NCBI GenBank assembly: GCA_026708645.1
Contig: JAPOUM010000025.1
Location: 1 to 64,000, forward strand
DNA: 64,000 nt
Reading direction: 5' to 3'
From: Acidimicrobiaceae bacterium
Lineage (GTDB): Bacteria > Actinomycetota > Acidimicrobiia > Acidimicrobiales > Aldehydirespiratoraceae
Below the pieces are notes generated by a model. The model was not told where the DNA came from and made no database searches. It saw only the letters and a program-made list of their open reading frames with translations. The position numbers and the translations under genes were made by a program. Position 1 is the first letter of the stretch. Every line of letters starts with the position of its first letter. This document shows positions 10,893 through 19,870 of the stretch, in pieces.

Positions 10893-11604
10893 GTAATATC
10901 TGCTATTATGTATAATAATTGCTATTACGCGCTCTCGGCGCAGCGCCGACCACGAACTGCCCGAAGCGGCTATCAGTCCCGATCACGCCTCCGAGGGTGC
11001 CTCGTCCTCTGATTACGGTCTGAACTCCTCATCGAACTAGGGCAGCGCCTGGGTTCGTGCCGGAGGGGGCCCGGGATCGCGGGCGACAACGCCTGCGGCG
11101 CCAGGGCAGGCGGGGCAGCGGCCTTGGTGTGGGGCAGAGAGGCCGGAACCTGAACGATGACGGGATCTGCGGATTCTGCGGGATCAACCGCGCCGCCTTG
11201 GTGTGGGGCAGAGGGGCCGGGACCCGAGCGTTCTGCGTCGAGCTTGAACGCGAAGCGCCAAGCTGAGTTGTCATCCGGTCGTTTCGACGCTTGCCCCATC
11301 GACAGCAGAGTTTCGGTGCCGCTGCTGGCTTGTTCTCGAGCTGTCGCCTGTTCGTTTCGACGCTTGCCCCATCGACAATCTGCATGCTCAACGCCGCAAA
11401 GACAGACCCGGCGCCCCGCCTCCAGCCAAATAGTAATAACAACTATTACTAACCGTGCTGCGCATCTCTTTCGGCGGCGTCCCACCGTCCGCCGCCCTGG
11501 TACTGAGGCCCTCCTAGTTGCAGACCGGCTTGAAGACTCATCTCGCCGAGAGGTTCGCCTATGACGGCGACCAGCCCCAGCGAAAGCGTAGTAACCGTTA
11601 TTAC
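10893..11604. repeat. AT-rich motif copies between DUF222 gene and IetAS region
   Basis: Copies are at 10893-10909, 10912-10928, 11431-11451 and 11588-11604. The copy at 11431 is the most perfect: an 8-bp inverted repeat (TAGTAATA / TATTACTA) around ACAAC. Between them (10930-11690) I see only short duplicated GC-rich strings, for example 'gtttcgacgcttgccccatcgac' near 11280 and 11357 and 'ttggtgtggggcagag' near 11123 and 11200. There is no supportable gene. Confidence 0.7.
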
Positions 11605-11689
11605 ATAAGCTGGACGACGAAGATGCCGGGATGCTCTAAGGAATCACCACTCCTATCTAGGCGTTTCTGTGCAGCGTGGGCCGCTCGAA

Positions 11690-12400
11690 GCTTCTCGTTC
11701 TGGTTAGGCGGCGGCCAGTTCGCGGATTTGGCGGGTCTGCGTCAGCACCGTTCCCGAGGCAGTTTGGCGTGGTCCAGTGCTTGGGCGGTCGTGCCGATCA
11801 GCCGAACCGCGGCGTGCAGCCGTCCCGAGGCAGTCTGGCGTGGTCCAGTGCTTGGTCCAGTTGAACAGGCCAGACCGGTCTCCTGAGGCAACCCGGAACG
11901 CAGCTCCTGGGTGGCCAGTGTGCTTGGTCGGGCGGACCAGGCCAGACCGGTCTCGCTCCCGAAGCGCTTGAGGATCGAGCCGATCCGCTCGTTCAGTTCA
12001 GGACGATCTCACGCCTGCTGATGGTCGCCGCCCGCATCGCTTGAGGATCGAGCCGATCCGCTCGTTCAGTTCAGGCCCACCAACAGTTCAGGCCCACCAA
12101 CGACCGCCGGCGCCAGCATGAAGCGGATCTACACTTCGCCGGTGCTGGCCTGGCCCCATGTGCTCGGGTCCGCGATCCCGGTTTCGTTGTCGAGATGCTC
12201 AGCGATGCGGTCCATCGTGTCATGCGGCCCATCGTGTCTTGGGGCCCCTCGAAGCCGAGCCGCCTGGCCACGCTGCCGCTGCCGCCGCCGTCGACGCGTC
12301 GAAGCATTCCCGCCACACGCACCTGCACCCGCACATGATCGCCGGTCACCACGCCAGCCATCTTCCTACATCTCTTCGTCTCTTGAGCCTGCACGGAGAT
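11690..12400 (-). pseudogene. Decayed, internally duplicated copy of the small 130-codon gene
   Basis: On the minus strand this is a degraded relative of the gene at 19064-19456. The 3' part, 'gcttgaggatcgagccgatccgct' with 'gttcagttcagg', occurs twice (about 11970 and 12040). The 'ggcgtggtccagtgcttgg' piece occurs three times. The 5' part (12120-12390) keeps 'cccatgtgctcgggtccgcgatc' and the N-terminal coding 'gcattcccgccacacgcacctgc'. Frameshifts and duplications destroy the reading frame. Confidence 0.7.
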
Positions 12401-12471
12401 ATGAGAGAAGGGAGTGTTCCGCGTGGTGAGGGGTGGCAGACCCAGCCAACCTGCGGCGGCCCACCGAAACA

Positions 12472-12489
12472 GTAGTAATAATTATTATC
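12472..12489. repeat. AT-rich motif copy left of the first IetAS pair
   Basis: GTAGTAATAATTATTATC. Together with the copy at 16672 it brackets the ietS1-ietA1 pair. The next stretch, 12490-12934, carries short open frames on both strands without ribosome sites or recognisable domains. I see no gene there. Confidence 0.75.
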
Positions 12490-12934
12490 ATTTCAACTAC
12501 CGCGAGAATCGAGCTGAGCAATGCCGCGAGTCGCTGACTCGACTAGTTGTGATCGGCGAAGAGGCTGGAATGCACGAAGGGACTACCACTCCGATCTCAA
12601 CACGCTGAACCGAATGTTCCAGGTGATGGTGGACATGTGCGCGCTCCATACGCTGTACCTGTGTAACTGCGTGGCACCCTGCTGGGGCTGGCTGAGAGAA
12701 ATTTGCACAGTCTGCGCTGGTCGCCGCAGGTCCCTCCCCAAGAACTTTAAAGAGGCCTTGATCAGGCGCAGCTTTCGTTGTGACGCAATCAACCGCGCAG
12801 TCGCGCGAATTTCAACGGCATTCTCGGCCACTGCTGTGCAGGGCTACAAGCCTCTGATCGCCTCAGTTTTTACTCGCAAGGTTGTCGGCGCATGATGCGG
12901 ATGCTGTTGCTCTCATATTTTCGGGATGCAAGTC

Positions 12935-15430
12935 TCACTGCTCGATTTCGAGTTCAACTGGAATCTCTACTTCGGCTTCAAGGATCGCCTGTAGCTCGGC
13001 GTGCAGTTCGGGTTGATCTTTGTCGCGCCATAGAGTGACGGCAAGCGCATATGACTGCTGTGCGCTTTCATCATCCCATCGGTTGATGTTCCTGACAACC
13101 AGGAACATGGGACTATCAGTGGACTCCCGAAGCTTCTGATGAAAAACCTTGCGCCCAAGCTGGTTCGCTCCTCGTGATCGAGTCTGGCTTGCAGGTACTA
13201 GCTTCACTTGTTTCGAGCCAAGCTCAGATATGGATGACATCTTCTCGTCCTGATTGCCGTCCGCATCTTGCGCCACTTTCGCGAAGACCTGCGCCACTTT
13301 ATCTAAGAGGAGTCCCTTGACTACATAAAACTCTATGCGGTTAGCCATGTAATCGAGGCGATGAACTCTTGTGGGAGGTGAATATGAGAGCGCTACATCC
13401 AATCCTCGCTTGCCGCCTGCAGACATGAAACTCGAAGGTATGGGTATCTCGTAGATGTGAACTCCGTCGACTGGTATGCGGTCTTCAGCAACAAGGATCA
13501 CTCGATGGTTCGTTGATTCAGTTGCTCGTTCTATTGACGGCCGTCCGTACCCGACGAGCGCTCTCTCCGCTTCTAGCCGCTCACTTTCGCTGCCCTCTAA
13601 ACTGTCGGCGAAAGGCAGCCGATCAGTGGACGCTAGTACCAGCGATCGGATGAGTTCTGCCGAGAACTTGGGGAACTTGGTGGCCACGGCTGCGACGACT
13701 CGGCTGACTAACGGCACCGCATAGCTTGTTCCCACGCTCCATTGGAGAAGGCGACCGGCTTCAGCGTTTGCTCCAACGACTCCTAGCTCAGGATCGTTGG
13801 ATACGAGGTGCCCATTTTCAATGCCCAGGGTTCCTGCGCTTTCGCTGACTTCGGGTTTGACGGCCTTGCCCGGACCTGAGCCTCTGCGGGTGATGGGAGA
13901 GGGCCAGCCTGGCTTCCCCATCGGCTGGCGTAGCAGAGTTTCGTGGCTGCTCTGGGCTCCTGCCGCTGCAGCATCTGTCAAGCCGCCTACAGTAAGGCTA
14001 AGCAAAGATGTCCCCGGGTCGAGAAGCCCTGTCGAGTCATCATCGAGAAGAGCTTTCGGGTAATCACTGCTAGAAGCTTCGCTGATCCCGTCCAGATAAT
14101 CTGCTGGTCGAGAATTACCAGCGGCGACCACGATCACTAGTTTGAGTTTTCGGGCCAGTGTGTCGACCACTGATGCGGCACTCATTTGTCTCGGTGGTGA
14201 GAATGGCGATCGGCTGTTACCGATGGAGAGGTTGATGATGCGTGCATCGTGGTGAACGCACCATGTGATGGCCTCTCGAAGGTCGTTCTCCCACAGAGCT
14301 TCCACCGAAAAATCATTGTTGGCATCCAAGACGCGAGCTGAGACGATCCGGCAAGTTGGCCGCAATGGCTGCCCCTGTGCGATGGCGTTCTCGACATTGC
14401 CGTGCAGCAGCAGCGAGGCGACCATCGTGCCGTGGCCGTGCTGGTCTTGGTCTTCGTCTATGCCGGTGCCGATTGCATCTGAGGCCAGCACTGCTGTGCT
14501 GATGAGAGGATGACCAGACGCAATCCCAGAGTCCACGAGTCCCACTATGGCCGAATTGGCGTCAGGCACCCGAACTTCAGGGATCTCGTCGACAGACAGG
14601 CTGTAGAGCTTCGGCATCGGCAGGGCGGGTTGCGGAAGCAAATTCATCCGAGCGATGGCATCCAACTCAGCCACTTCCATGATCCGCGACGCTCGAACAT
14701 ATGCCCGCAAAAGTACCAGGCCCGCACTGTTGTTTATCAAAGTGTCGGTAACGCTGCCTTCTGCGGTTTCGATTCCAGCCTTGACCTCGTACATCCACTC
14801 TTGAGCTCGTTCAGCGTTGTCTGGATGCCAACACTCAACGTTTAACCGCAAACGGTCATCATCGCGCTCTCTAACTGCTGACGCAAGTGCGGGCGTCACT
14901 CGGTCCTGCGAACCAAGAGGACGAATGCTATCGATGGCATCGAAGAACTGTGCATAAGGCTCGGAGTTCCCGCCTTCGGGAACTCCGCCTGTCAAGGCGT
15001 CGATCCGCTCTCTGAAGTCGGCAAGCTCCGGATCGTCGGCAAAGGCAACGATCAGCCGCTCATCCGACGAATCGACGACACGCAGACCCGCTCTTCGGAA
15101 TTCATCGACATCGACCGAAGCGCCGAGTTCAAATACCAGCAGCAGACGGGGATCCACCCCGAGCACTTGCGGCCTCTGCTGATGATGCATAGTGATGCCA
15201 GAAATCGTCTCCCTGATCCGGCGACCGTGATCTGGCAGGTCGTCATGACGGCGCTTCCCGCCTCCGAAACCCCTCCTTGGCCGCCTCTTGCCTGCTGAGA
15301 TGACGCGCCGGAGCCTCAGGAGCGGGAGACCGGCAGGCGGCTCAGGCTTTAGACCAGGGAGCGTTGGACCGTTTGGCGTCTTGCCTCCCCACGGCTGATC
15401 GCATACGCGATGTGCTCTGAGTTCACGCAT
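12935..15430 (-). CDS. Subtilisin-like serine protease, IetS-type (copy 1)
   Basis: S8 peptidase of the two-gene IetAS defence family, in which an AAA ATPase is paired with a large subtilase. The catalytic triad is visible: Asp in IVGLVDSGIASGHP, His in DQHGHGTMVASLL, Ser in SVGTSYAVPLVSR. Ahead of the protease domain are about 300 residues typical of this family, including an Arg-rich stretch near the start. About 200 residues follow, ending in a beta-rich tail. The start is unclear. The ATG at 15430 overlaps ietA1 by about 80 bases; no better ATG, GTG or TTG lies near the end of ietA1. In the homologous copy 2 the overlap is only 25 bases. No signal peptide is seen, so it should act in the cytoplasm. 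Known for the family: anti-phage activity of ATPase plus protease pairs. Mechanism here is inferred. Confidence 0.88.
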   Translation of the reverse strand: MRELRAHRVCDQPWGGKTPNGPTLPGLKPEPPAGLPLLRLRRVISAGKRRPRRGFGGGKRRHDDLPDHGRRIRETISGITMHHQQRPQVLGVDPRLLLVFELGASVDVDEFRRAGLRVVDSSDERLIVAFADDPELADFRERIDALTGGVPEGGNSEPYAQFFDAIDSIRPLGSQDRVTPALASAVRERDDDRLRLNVECWHPDNAERAQEWMYEVKAGIETAEGSVTDTLINNSAGLVLLRAYVRASRIMEVAELDAIARMNLLPQPALPMPKLYSLSVDEIPEVRVPDANSAIVGLVDSGIASGHPLISTAVLASDAIGTGIDEDQDQHGHGTMVASLLLHGNVENAIAQGQPLRPTCRIVSARVLDANNDFSVEALWENDLREAITWCVHHDARIINLSIGNSRSPFSPPRQMSAASVVDTLARKLKLVIVVAAGNSRPADYLDGISEASSSDYPKALLDDDSTGLLDPGTSLLSLTVGGLTDAAAAGAQSSHETLLRQPMGKPGWPSPITRRGSGPGKAVKPEVSESAGTLGIENGHLVSNDPELGVVGANAEAGRLLQWSVGTSYAVPLVSRVVAAVATKFPKFSAELIRSLVLASTDRLPFADSLEGSESERLEAERALVGYGRPSIERATESTNHRVILVAEDRIPVDGVHIYEIPIPSSFMSAGGKRGLDVALSYSPPTRVHRLDYMANRIEFYVVKGLLLDKVAQVFAKVAQDADGNQDEKMSSISELGSKQVKLVPASQTRSRGANQLGRKVFHQKLRESTDSPMFLVVRNINRWDDESAQQSYALAVTLWRDKDQPELHAELQAILEAEVEIPVELEIEQ

Positions 15431-16341
15431 TTGTCGAGTCGGCGGACCATCACGCGCATCGCATCAAGAGCGACCGCTTCCACCTCGGCCGCACTGAAGC
15501 CTCCCAGCTGATTAGCTGCATCACAGATGTCGAAGTCATGTCGGACCGATCTCAGCCTCAGTTCCAAGATCTCGCATCGAGCGGAGTGTTCCGGGGGTTC
15601 GATCTCGATGATCTCATCGAAGCGTCTCCAAGCCGCCGAGTCGAGCAGTGCGGGATGATTCGTCGTGGCCACAAAAAGCGAGTCGCCTCGGTGCCCGTCG
15701 ACAACTTGAAGCATCGCAGCCACCACCCTCCGCAACTCGCCGTGATCGGCACGGTCTGAGCGTTCGCGGCCCAGCATGTCGAACTCGTCGAAGACCAGAA
15801 CCCAGGATCCCACATCCAAGAAACTGAAGATCTGTTCCAAGTTCCTCGCCGTCTCACCCAAATACGACGACACGACCGCAGCCAACTGGACTTTGGCGAT
15901 GGGGAGCCCCAGTTGACCTGCCATCGCTTCGGCGCTAGCCGACTTGCCGCAACCCGGAGGCCCCACCAGCAGCAGGCTCGACCGCGGCGACAAGCCATGG
16001 GCGCGCAACGCCGACCGCTGACGGAACTCATCAACAAGCGAATCGAAGACTTCCACAGCGGACGCTGCCAGCACCAAGTCCTGGAAGGACGTCCTCGGTT
16101 CTTCGAGCGACAGCAGCGGCAGATCGTCCCGTGTCTTAGGCAGCGGGCGCAGAGACGACACCTGAAGCGGTCGCCGTGTCCGCCCCGGCTCCTCGAGGAT
16201 CGCCTCCAGCTGCTCAGCCACCAAGTCGTGGCGCTTGCGCCTCTCGTCGTCGATGATCTCTTTGGCCGCGCGTCGGAACCCGGCGTCATCGCCCCGCTGA
16301 TGATTGCGGAGCAAAGCCTTCACCAAGTCGCTGCGCGCCAC
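15349..16341 (-). CDS. AAA+ ATPase, IetA-type (copy 1)
   Basis: ATPase partner of the downstream subtilase, 330 residues. The N-terminal helical segment (MARSDLVKALLRNHQRGDD) is shared with copy 2 (MARADLLVDLVDAEHRGDK). It is followed by a single AAA+ core: Walker A GPPGCGKS, Walker B VLVFDEFD, sensor 1 ATTNHPALLD, then a small lid domain. The family probably senses infection or remodels substrate for the protease; this is inference. The gene is first in a two-gene operon with overlapping ends. Its relative at 19871 is clearly diverged, so the two pairs are not a recent duplication. Confidence 0.9.
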   Translation of the reverse strand: MARSDLVKALLRNHQRGDDAGFRRAAKEIIDDERRKRHDLVAEQLEAILEEPGRTRRPLQVSSLRPLPKTRDDLPLLSLEEPRTSFQDLVLAASAVEVFDSLVDEFRQRSALRAHGLSPRSSLLLVGPPGCGKSASAEAMAGQLGLPIAKVQLAAVVSSYLGETARNLEQIFSFLDVGSWVLVFDEFDMLGRERSDRADHGELRRVVAAMLQVVDGHRGDSLFVATTNHPALLDSAAWRRFDEIIEIEPPEHSARCEILELRLRSVRHDFDICDAANQLGGFSAAEVEAVALDAMRVMVRRLDKCVNSEHIAYAISRGEARRQTVQRSLV

Positions 16342-16379
16342 AAACTCGAACCTAGTAGGTAACTACGACATCGGCCATG

Positions 16380-16657
16380 TCGGGAGAGCAACGACCGGCG
16401 GCGCCAGCACGAAGCGGTTCTCCACATCGCTGGCGCTGGTCTGGCTCCATGTGCTCGGGTCCGCGATCCCGGTTTCGTTGTCGAGATGCTCCGCGATGCG
16501 ACCCATCGTGTCTTGGGGCCCCTCGAAGCCGAGCCGCCTGTCCATGCTGCCGCAGGCATCGACGCATCGGCGCCAGCACGAAGCATTCCCGCCACGCGCA
16601 CCAGCACATGGTCGCCGGTCGCCACGCCAGCCACCTCAGCGGGAGGGGACACCCCAA
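16380..16657 (-). pseudogene. Decayed copy of the small 130-codon gene, upstream of ietA1
   Basis: On the minus strand, reading towards ietA1, it has the N-terminal coding stretch (TGDHVLVRVAGMLR), then LGFEGPQDTMGRIAEHLDNE and DPSTW in a shifted frame, then the FVLAPPVV region. It aligns with the intact gene at 19064-19456 but has frameshifts and lacks the C-terminal third. The same leader ('gggaggggac...') and AT-rich motif lie upstream, so gene and motif move together. Confidence 0.7.
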
Positions 16658-16671
16658 CCCAGTCGAAAGAT

Positions 16672-16689
16672 GTAGTAATAATTATTATT
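16672..16689. repeat. AT-rich motif copy between IetAS-1 and AbiE
   Basis: GTAGTAATAATTATTATT. Its right flank 'gaggttgcggttagc' is shared with the copy at 19500, so the flank and motif are duplicated as a unit. With the copy at 19500 it brackets the AbiE operon. Confidence 0.75.
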
Positions 16690-16767
16690 CTTAGAGGTTG
16701 CGGTTAGCGGACTGTCGGCGTCCGACGCACTAAGTGTCCGCATCACGCAGCCACATCCCCCGGGGCC

Positions 16768-16781
16768 GGGGGGGGGGGGGG
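16768..16781 (+). repeat. 14-G homopolymer upstream of abiEi
   Basis: An uninterrupted run of 14 G lies 128 bases before the abiEi start. Tracts of this length are slippage-prone. Here it could tune promoter spacing or simply be unstable sequence. Confidence 0.8.
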
Positions 16782-16909
16782 CTTGCTGTCGAGCGTGCTG
16801 CGGTGTTGCTCCCTTGAACTGTTGCGCTGCCTGTCCCGGAAGCCTGGATATGACAGCGCGAAGCCGATTGTTCTGTTCATGCTGTAAGTATTGGACTTAG
16901 AATGTCTGT

Positions 16910-17734
16910 GTGAGCCCGATCAGCCCTAGCAGCCCGAGCGGTCCGAGCGTAGAGCCGGCGGGGGTGTCGGCGCGGGGTCGGCGTGATCTTGCCGTGTTGT
17001 TCGGGTCGGGGCAGCGGACGGTCACGGTCGCTGCCGCGGCCACGGCGTTGGGGGTCAGCCGCGGGTCTGCAGCGAGGCGGTTGGCGGCTTGGGCGGCGGG
17101 CGGTTGGTTGAGACGCGTCCGGCGGGGCTTGTACGCGGCGGTCCCGGCGGACGCGCGCGATCCGGCGTCCTGGAGCGAGGATCCCTGGTATCTGGCAGAT
17201 TTGGTGTGGGATCCGTGCTACATCGCCGGATGGTCGGCCGCGAGTCACTGGGCGCTCACCGATCAGGTATTCCGCTGCACGATCGTCGCCACCTCACAAC
17301 GGGTGCGCCGGGTCGATCAGAGCTTGGCCGGCGTCGACTATCTGGTGCATCATGTCGGCGCTGACCGTCTCGGTTGGGGGCTCGTCGGCGAGTGGCGCGG
17401 CGATCGGAGGGTCAAAGTGTCGAGCCCTGAGCGCACGGTCGCCGACATGTTGTCGGATCCGGCGCTGGGCGGCGGCATCCGCCACACGATGGAGACGCTC
17501 GACGCGCTGCTGTCGGTGGCGAGACTCGAGGGCCTGGTCGATGCTCTTGAACAGCTCGGCAACGGCGCGGCGATCAAGAGGCTCGGATATCTGCTGGAGG
17601 TGCTGGGCTATGACACTGCACCGATCAAACGGTCTTTGACTTCGGGGTTTCCGCTGCTGGACCCGGCGCTGCCCGCGAAAGGCGCACGGTCATCTCGATG
17701 GGGCCTGCGGATCAACGCAGACGTGTCGGCGTGA
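16910..17734 (+). CDS. AbiEi-type antitoxin / transcriptional repressor
   Basis: Antitoxin of a type IV abortive-infection system. An N-terminal winged helix (about residues 35-80, TVTVAAAATALGVSRGSAAR) binds DNA. The C-terminal AbiEi domain follows, with WYLADLVWDPCYIAGWSAAS and SPERTVADML, motifs usual in this family. In the family, the protein represses its own operon and counteracts the AbiEii toxin without direct binding. The GTG start at 16910 gives 274 residues, a normal length. The stop overlaps the toxin start (GTGA), showing translational coupling. The first 25 residues are low-complexity Ser/Pro, so a later start is possible. Confidence 0.88.
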   Translation: MSPISPSSPSGPSVEPAGVSARGRRDLAVLFGSGQRTVTVAAAATALGVSRGSAARRLAAWAAGGWLRRVRRGLYAAVPADARDPASWSEDPWYLADLVWDPCYIAGWSAASHWALTDQVFRCTIVATSQRVRRVDQSLAGVDYLVHHVGADRLGWGLVGEWRGDRRVKVSSPERTVADMLSDPALGGGIRHTMETLDALLSVARLEGLVDALEQLGNGAAIKRLGYLLEVLGYDTAPIKRSLTSGFPLLDPALPAKGARSSRWGLRINADVSA

Positions 17735-18915
17735 TCACCACCCGAGAAATCGCCCTCTTAGCCGACGAGTGGCGACTCGCCCACCATGTGGTCGAAAAGG
17801 ACTACGTCCTCGGTTGGCTCCTCGCCGTCATCGCGGAGCACCCGCAGACGCGGTCTTGGGCGTTCAAGGGTGGCACATGTCTTCGGAAGTGTTGGTTCGA
17901 GACTTACCGGTTCTCTGAGGACCTTGATTTCACCGTCGCCGAATCCGATCTCGACACGGAGCGACTGAGAGAGACGTTCATGGAGATCGCCGCATGGCTG
18001 AAAGACCGGTGCGGACTGGGGCTGATAGTAGAAGAGGGATCGTTCCGTCTCCGCAAGAACAAGCGAGGCAATCAGACGATTGTGGGACGGCTCGGCTACT
18101 TGGGGCCGCTCGGCATGCCCACACCACCCAAGGTCAAGCTCGACCTCACCGCCGATGAAGTCATAGTGCGGCGCTTGGAGCAGCGACCGGTGATGCACCC
18201 GTTCAGCGACACGCCGTCGAGCGTTGCCTCCGGCCACCTCGCCTGTGTGGTCTGCTACTCACTGCCCGAGCTTTTGGGCGAGAAAATGCGTGCGCTGGCT
18301 GAGAGGGGCAGGCCCCGCGACCTCTACGACGTTGTCCACACATATCGTCATCCGGATTTGATCGGCCGTGCCGACGAGGTGGCTCAGATTCTTGCGTCGA
18401 AGTGCGCGCACGCCGGCATCGACACTCCGACCCTTGCAACCATCCGCTCCATGCCGTTCCGAGACGAAATCGAGACCGAGTGGTCGAACATGCTCGGCCA
18501 CCAGCTGCCCCACCTGCCCAGCTTCGACGAATTCTGGGCCCAACTTGACGACGTGTTCGCCTGGCTGGCCGGAACCGGGCCGCCGCAAAAGCTGACCGTG
18601 ATCCCGCCGTCCGAGAAGGTCACCGAGTGGAGACCAGCCCGGCACATGACCTCATGGCAACAGAGATCTCCGATTGAGCTCATACGATTCGCTGGAGCGA
18701 ACCGACTCAAGGTCACAATCGACTATCACGCTGTGGAAGGCCGAGTTGGGCCCCGCACAGTTGAGCCCTATTCCCTCCGCCGCTCGCAAGAAGGAAAGCT
18801 GCTGGTCTTCGTCGTGAACGACAGGGGAGCGCTCCGCAGCTATCGTGCTGACCGCATCCGCGCGGTCAGCATCGAGTCCGAGACTTTCACTCCCCGCTAT
18901 ATCGTTGAATTCTAA
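17731..18915 (+). CDS. AbiEii/AbiGii nucleotidyltransferase toxin with WYL-like C-terminus
   Basis: Toxin partner of abiEi. The nucleotidyltransferase signature is present: FKGGTCLRKCWFETYRFSEDLDF, with GG and DxD-type residues for NTP transfer. Later comes the LLGEKMRALAERGRPRDLYD segment typical of AbiEii. Family members modify tRNA acceptor ends or related targets and stop growth. After about residue 300 there is an extra domain with RLKVTIDYHAVEGRVGPRTV, EPYSLRR, and SYRADRIRAV, which resembles a WYL-type ligand-binding fold. This fused form is common in actinobacteria as far as I recall. GTG at 17731 is chosen because it couples with the antitoxin stop; the frame is open upstream to 17698. 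Bases 18916-19063 hold no gene. Confidence 0.87.
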   Translation: MITTREIALLADEWRLAHHVVEKDYVLGWLLAVIAEHPQTRSWAFKGGTCLRKCWFETYRFSEDLDFTVAESDLDTERLRETFMEIAAWLKDRCGLGLIVEEGSFRLRKNKRGNQTIVGRLGYLGPLGMPTPPKVKLDLTADEVIVRRLEQRPVMHPFSDTPSSVASGHLACVVCYSLPELLGEKMRALAERGRPRDLYDVVHTYRHPDLIGRADEVAQILASKCAHAGIDTPTLATIRSMPFRDEIETEWSNMLGHQLPHLPSFDEFWAQLDDVFAWLAGTGPPQKLTVIPPSEKVTEWRPARHMTSWQQRSPIELIRFAGANRLKVTIDYHAVEGRVGPRTVEPYSLRRSQEGKLLVFVVNDRGALRSYRADRIRAVSIESETFTPRYIVEF

Positions 18916-19063
18916 CCGCTGTCACGGTGAAGGTTGCATGTCGGATAGCAGATCGTCGCTGATAGCAGCCGGGGATTCTGGCATCGCAGGGGTGGTTGGG
19001 GCTCTGGAGCCACGCCCAGCCGCCGATCGTCAGCCCATCAGGACGGACGCGAGCCAACTCTGG

Positions 19064-19456
19064 TTAGGCAGGCGCTAGTTCGCAGATTTGGCGGGTTTGG
19101 GTCAGCATCATGCCGGAGGTGCCGTGGCGTGGTCCCGTGCTTGGTCGGGTGGACCAGGCCAGACCGACCTCGTCGCCTAAACGCTTGAGGATCGAGCCGA
19201 TCCGCTGGTTGAGTTCAGGCCCGCCGACGGGCGGCGCCTCCAGCACGAAGCGGATCTCCATGTCGCCGGTGCTGGCTTGGCCCCATGTGCTCGGGTCTGC
19301 GATCTCGGCTTCGTTGTCGAGATGCTCCGCGATGCGGTCCATCAAGTCGTGGAACTCCTCGAAGCCGAGCCGCCTGTCCACGCTGCCGCCAGCGTCGGCA
19401 TCGACGCATCGAAGCATTCCCGCCACACGCCCCCGCACATGATCGCCGGTCACCAC
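19064..19456 (-). CDS. Small protein of unknown function, the only intact copy of a repeated family
   Basis: 130 residues, start GTG or ATG just downstream of an 'aggagggg' complement (cccctcct on the plus strand). No known domain is recognised. The protein is acidic, with DRRLGFEEFHDLMDRIAEHL, DPSTWGQASTGDMEIRFVLE and a C-terminal MMLTQTRQICELAPA. Decayed relatives occur at 11690-12400, 16380-16657 and a stub at 23940-24003, all next to defence modules. The AT-rich motif lies about 45 bases upstream of its start. It could be an accessory factor of the mobile segment, a solitary antitoxin, or a cassette-borne gene. I give no function. Confidence 0.6.
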   Translation of the reverse strand: MVTGDHVRGRVAGMLRCVDADAGGSVDRRLGFEEFHDLMDRIAEHLDNEAEIADPSTWGQASTGDMEIRFVLEAPPVGGPELNQRIGSILKRLGDEVGLAWSTRPSTGPRHGTSGMMLTQTRQICELAPA

Positions 19457-19499
19457 TCCGCCATCTCAGCAGGAGGGGACAACTCAACTCAGGGGAGAT

Positions 19500-19517
19500 G
19501 TAGTAATAGTTATTATG
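19500..19517. repeat. AT-rich motif copy between the small gene and IetAS-2
   Basis: GTAGTAATAGTTATTATG, upstream of the minus-strand small gene and 353 bases before ietA2. The region 19518-19870 holds the ietA2 promoter and a strong ribosome site (GAAGGAGGTG) but no other gene that I can support. Confidence 0.75.
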
Positions 19518-19870
19518 TTTGGAGGTTGCGGTTAGCAAACTGGCGGCATCCTACGCACCAGTGTCCGCATCACGCGCCCACAACGACGGTGCTCTGGCGC
19601 ACATCAGCAGTCCCGCTACCCGGCGAGCGGGAGCGAGGCTCGTGCTGCACCACGAGCTCGGGGGGCTGTCCTTGGGGCCTCGCCGCCGAGCGGATGGTTC
19701 CCTTCCTACTTTGCCCGCCCTTGCATCGCTTTGCTGCCTACACTGCTTGAAGTTCGCAATGGCAGCAGGCTTCATCCGGCTCACCCCAGATCGGGGTGAT
19801 TGTCCTAGAACTGGACGCATAGCGGCGTAGCATCGCTGCGTAGAGTGGCAGTTGAAGGAGGTGCTTAATC

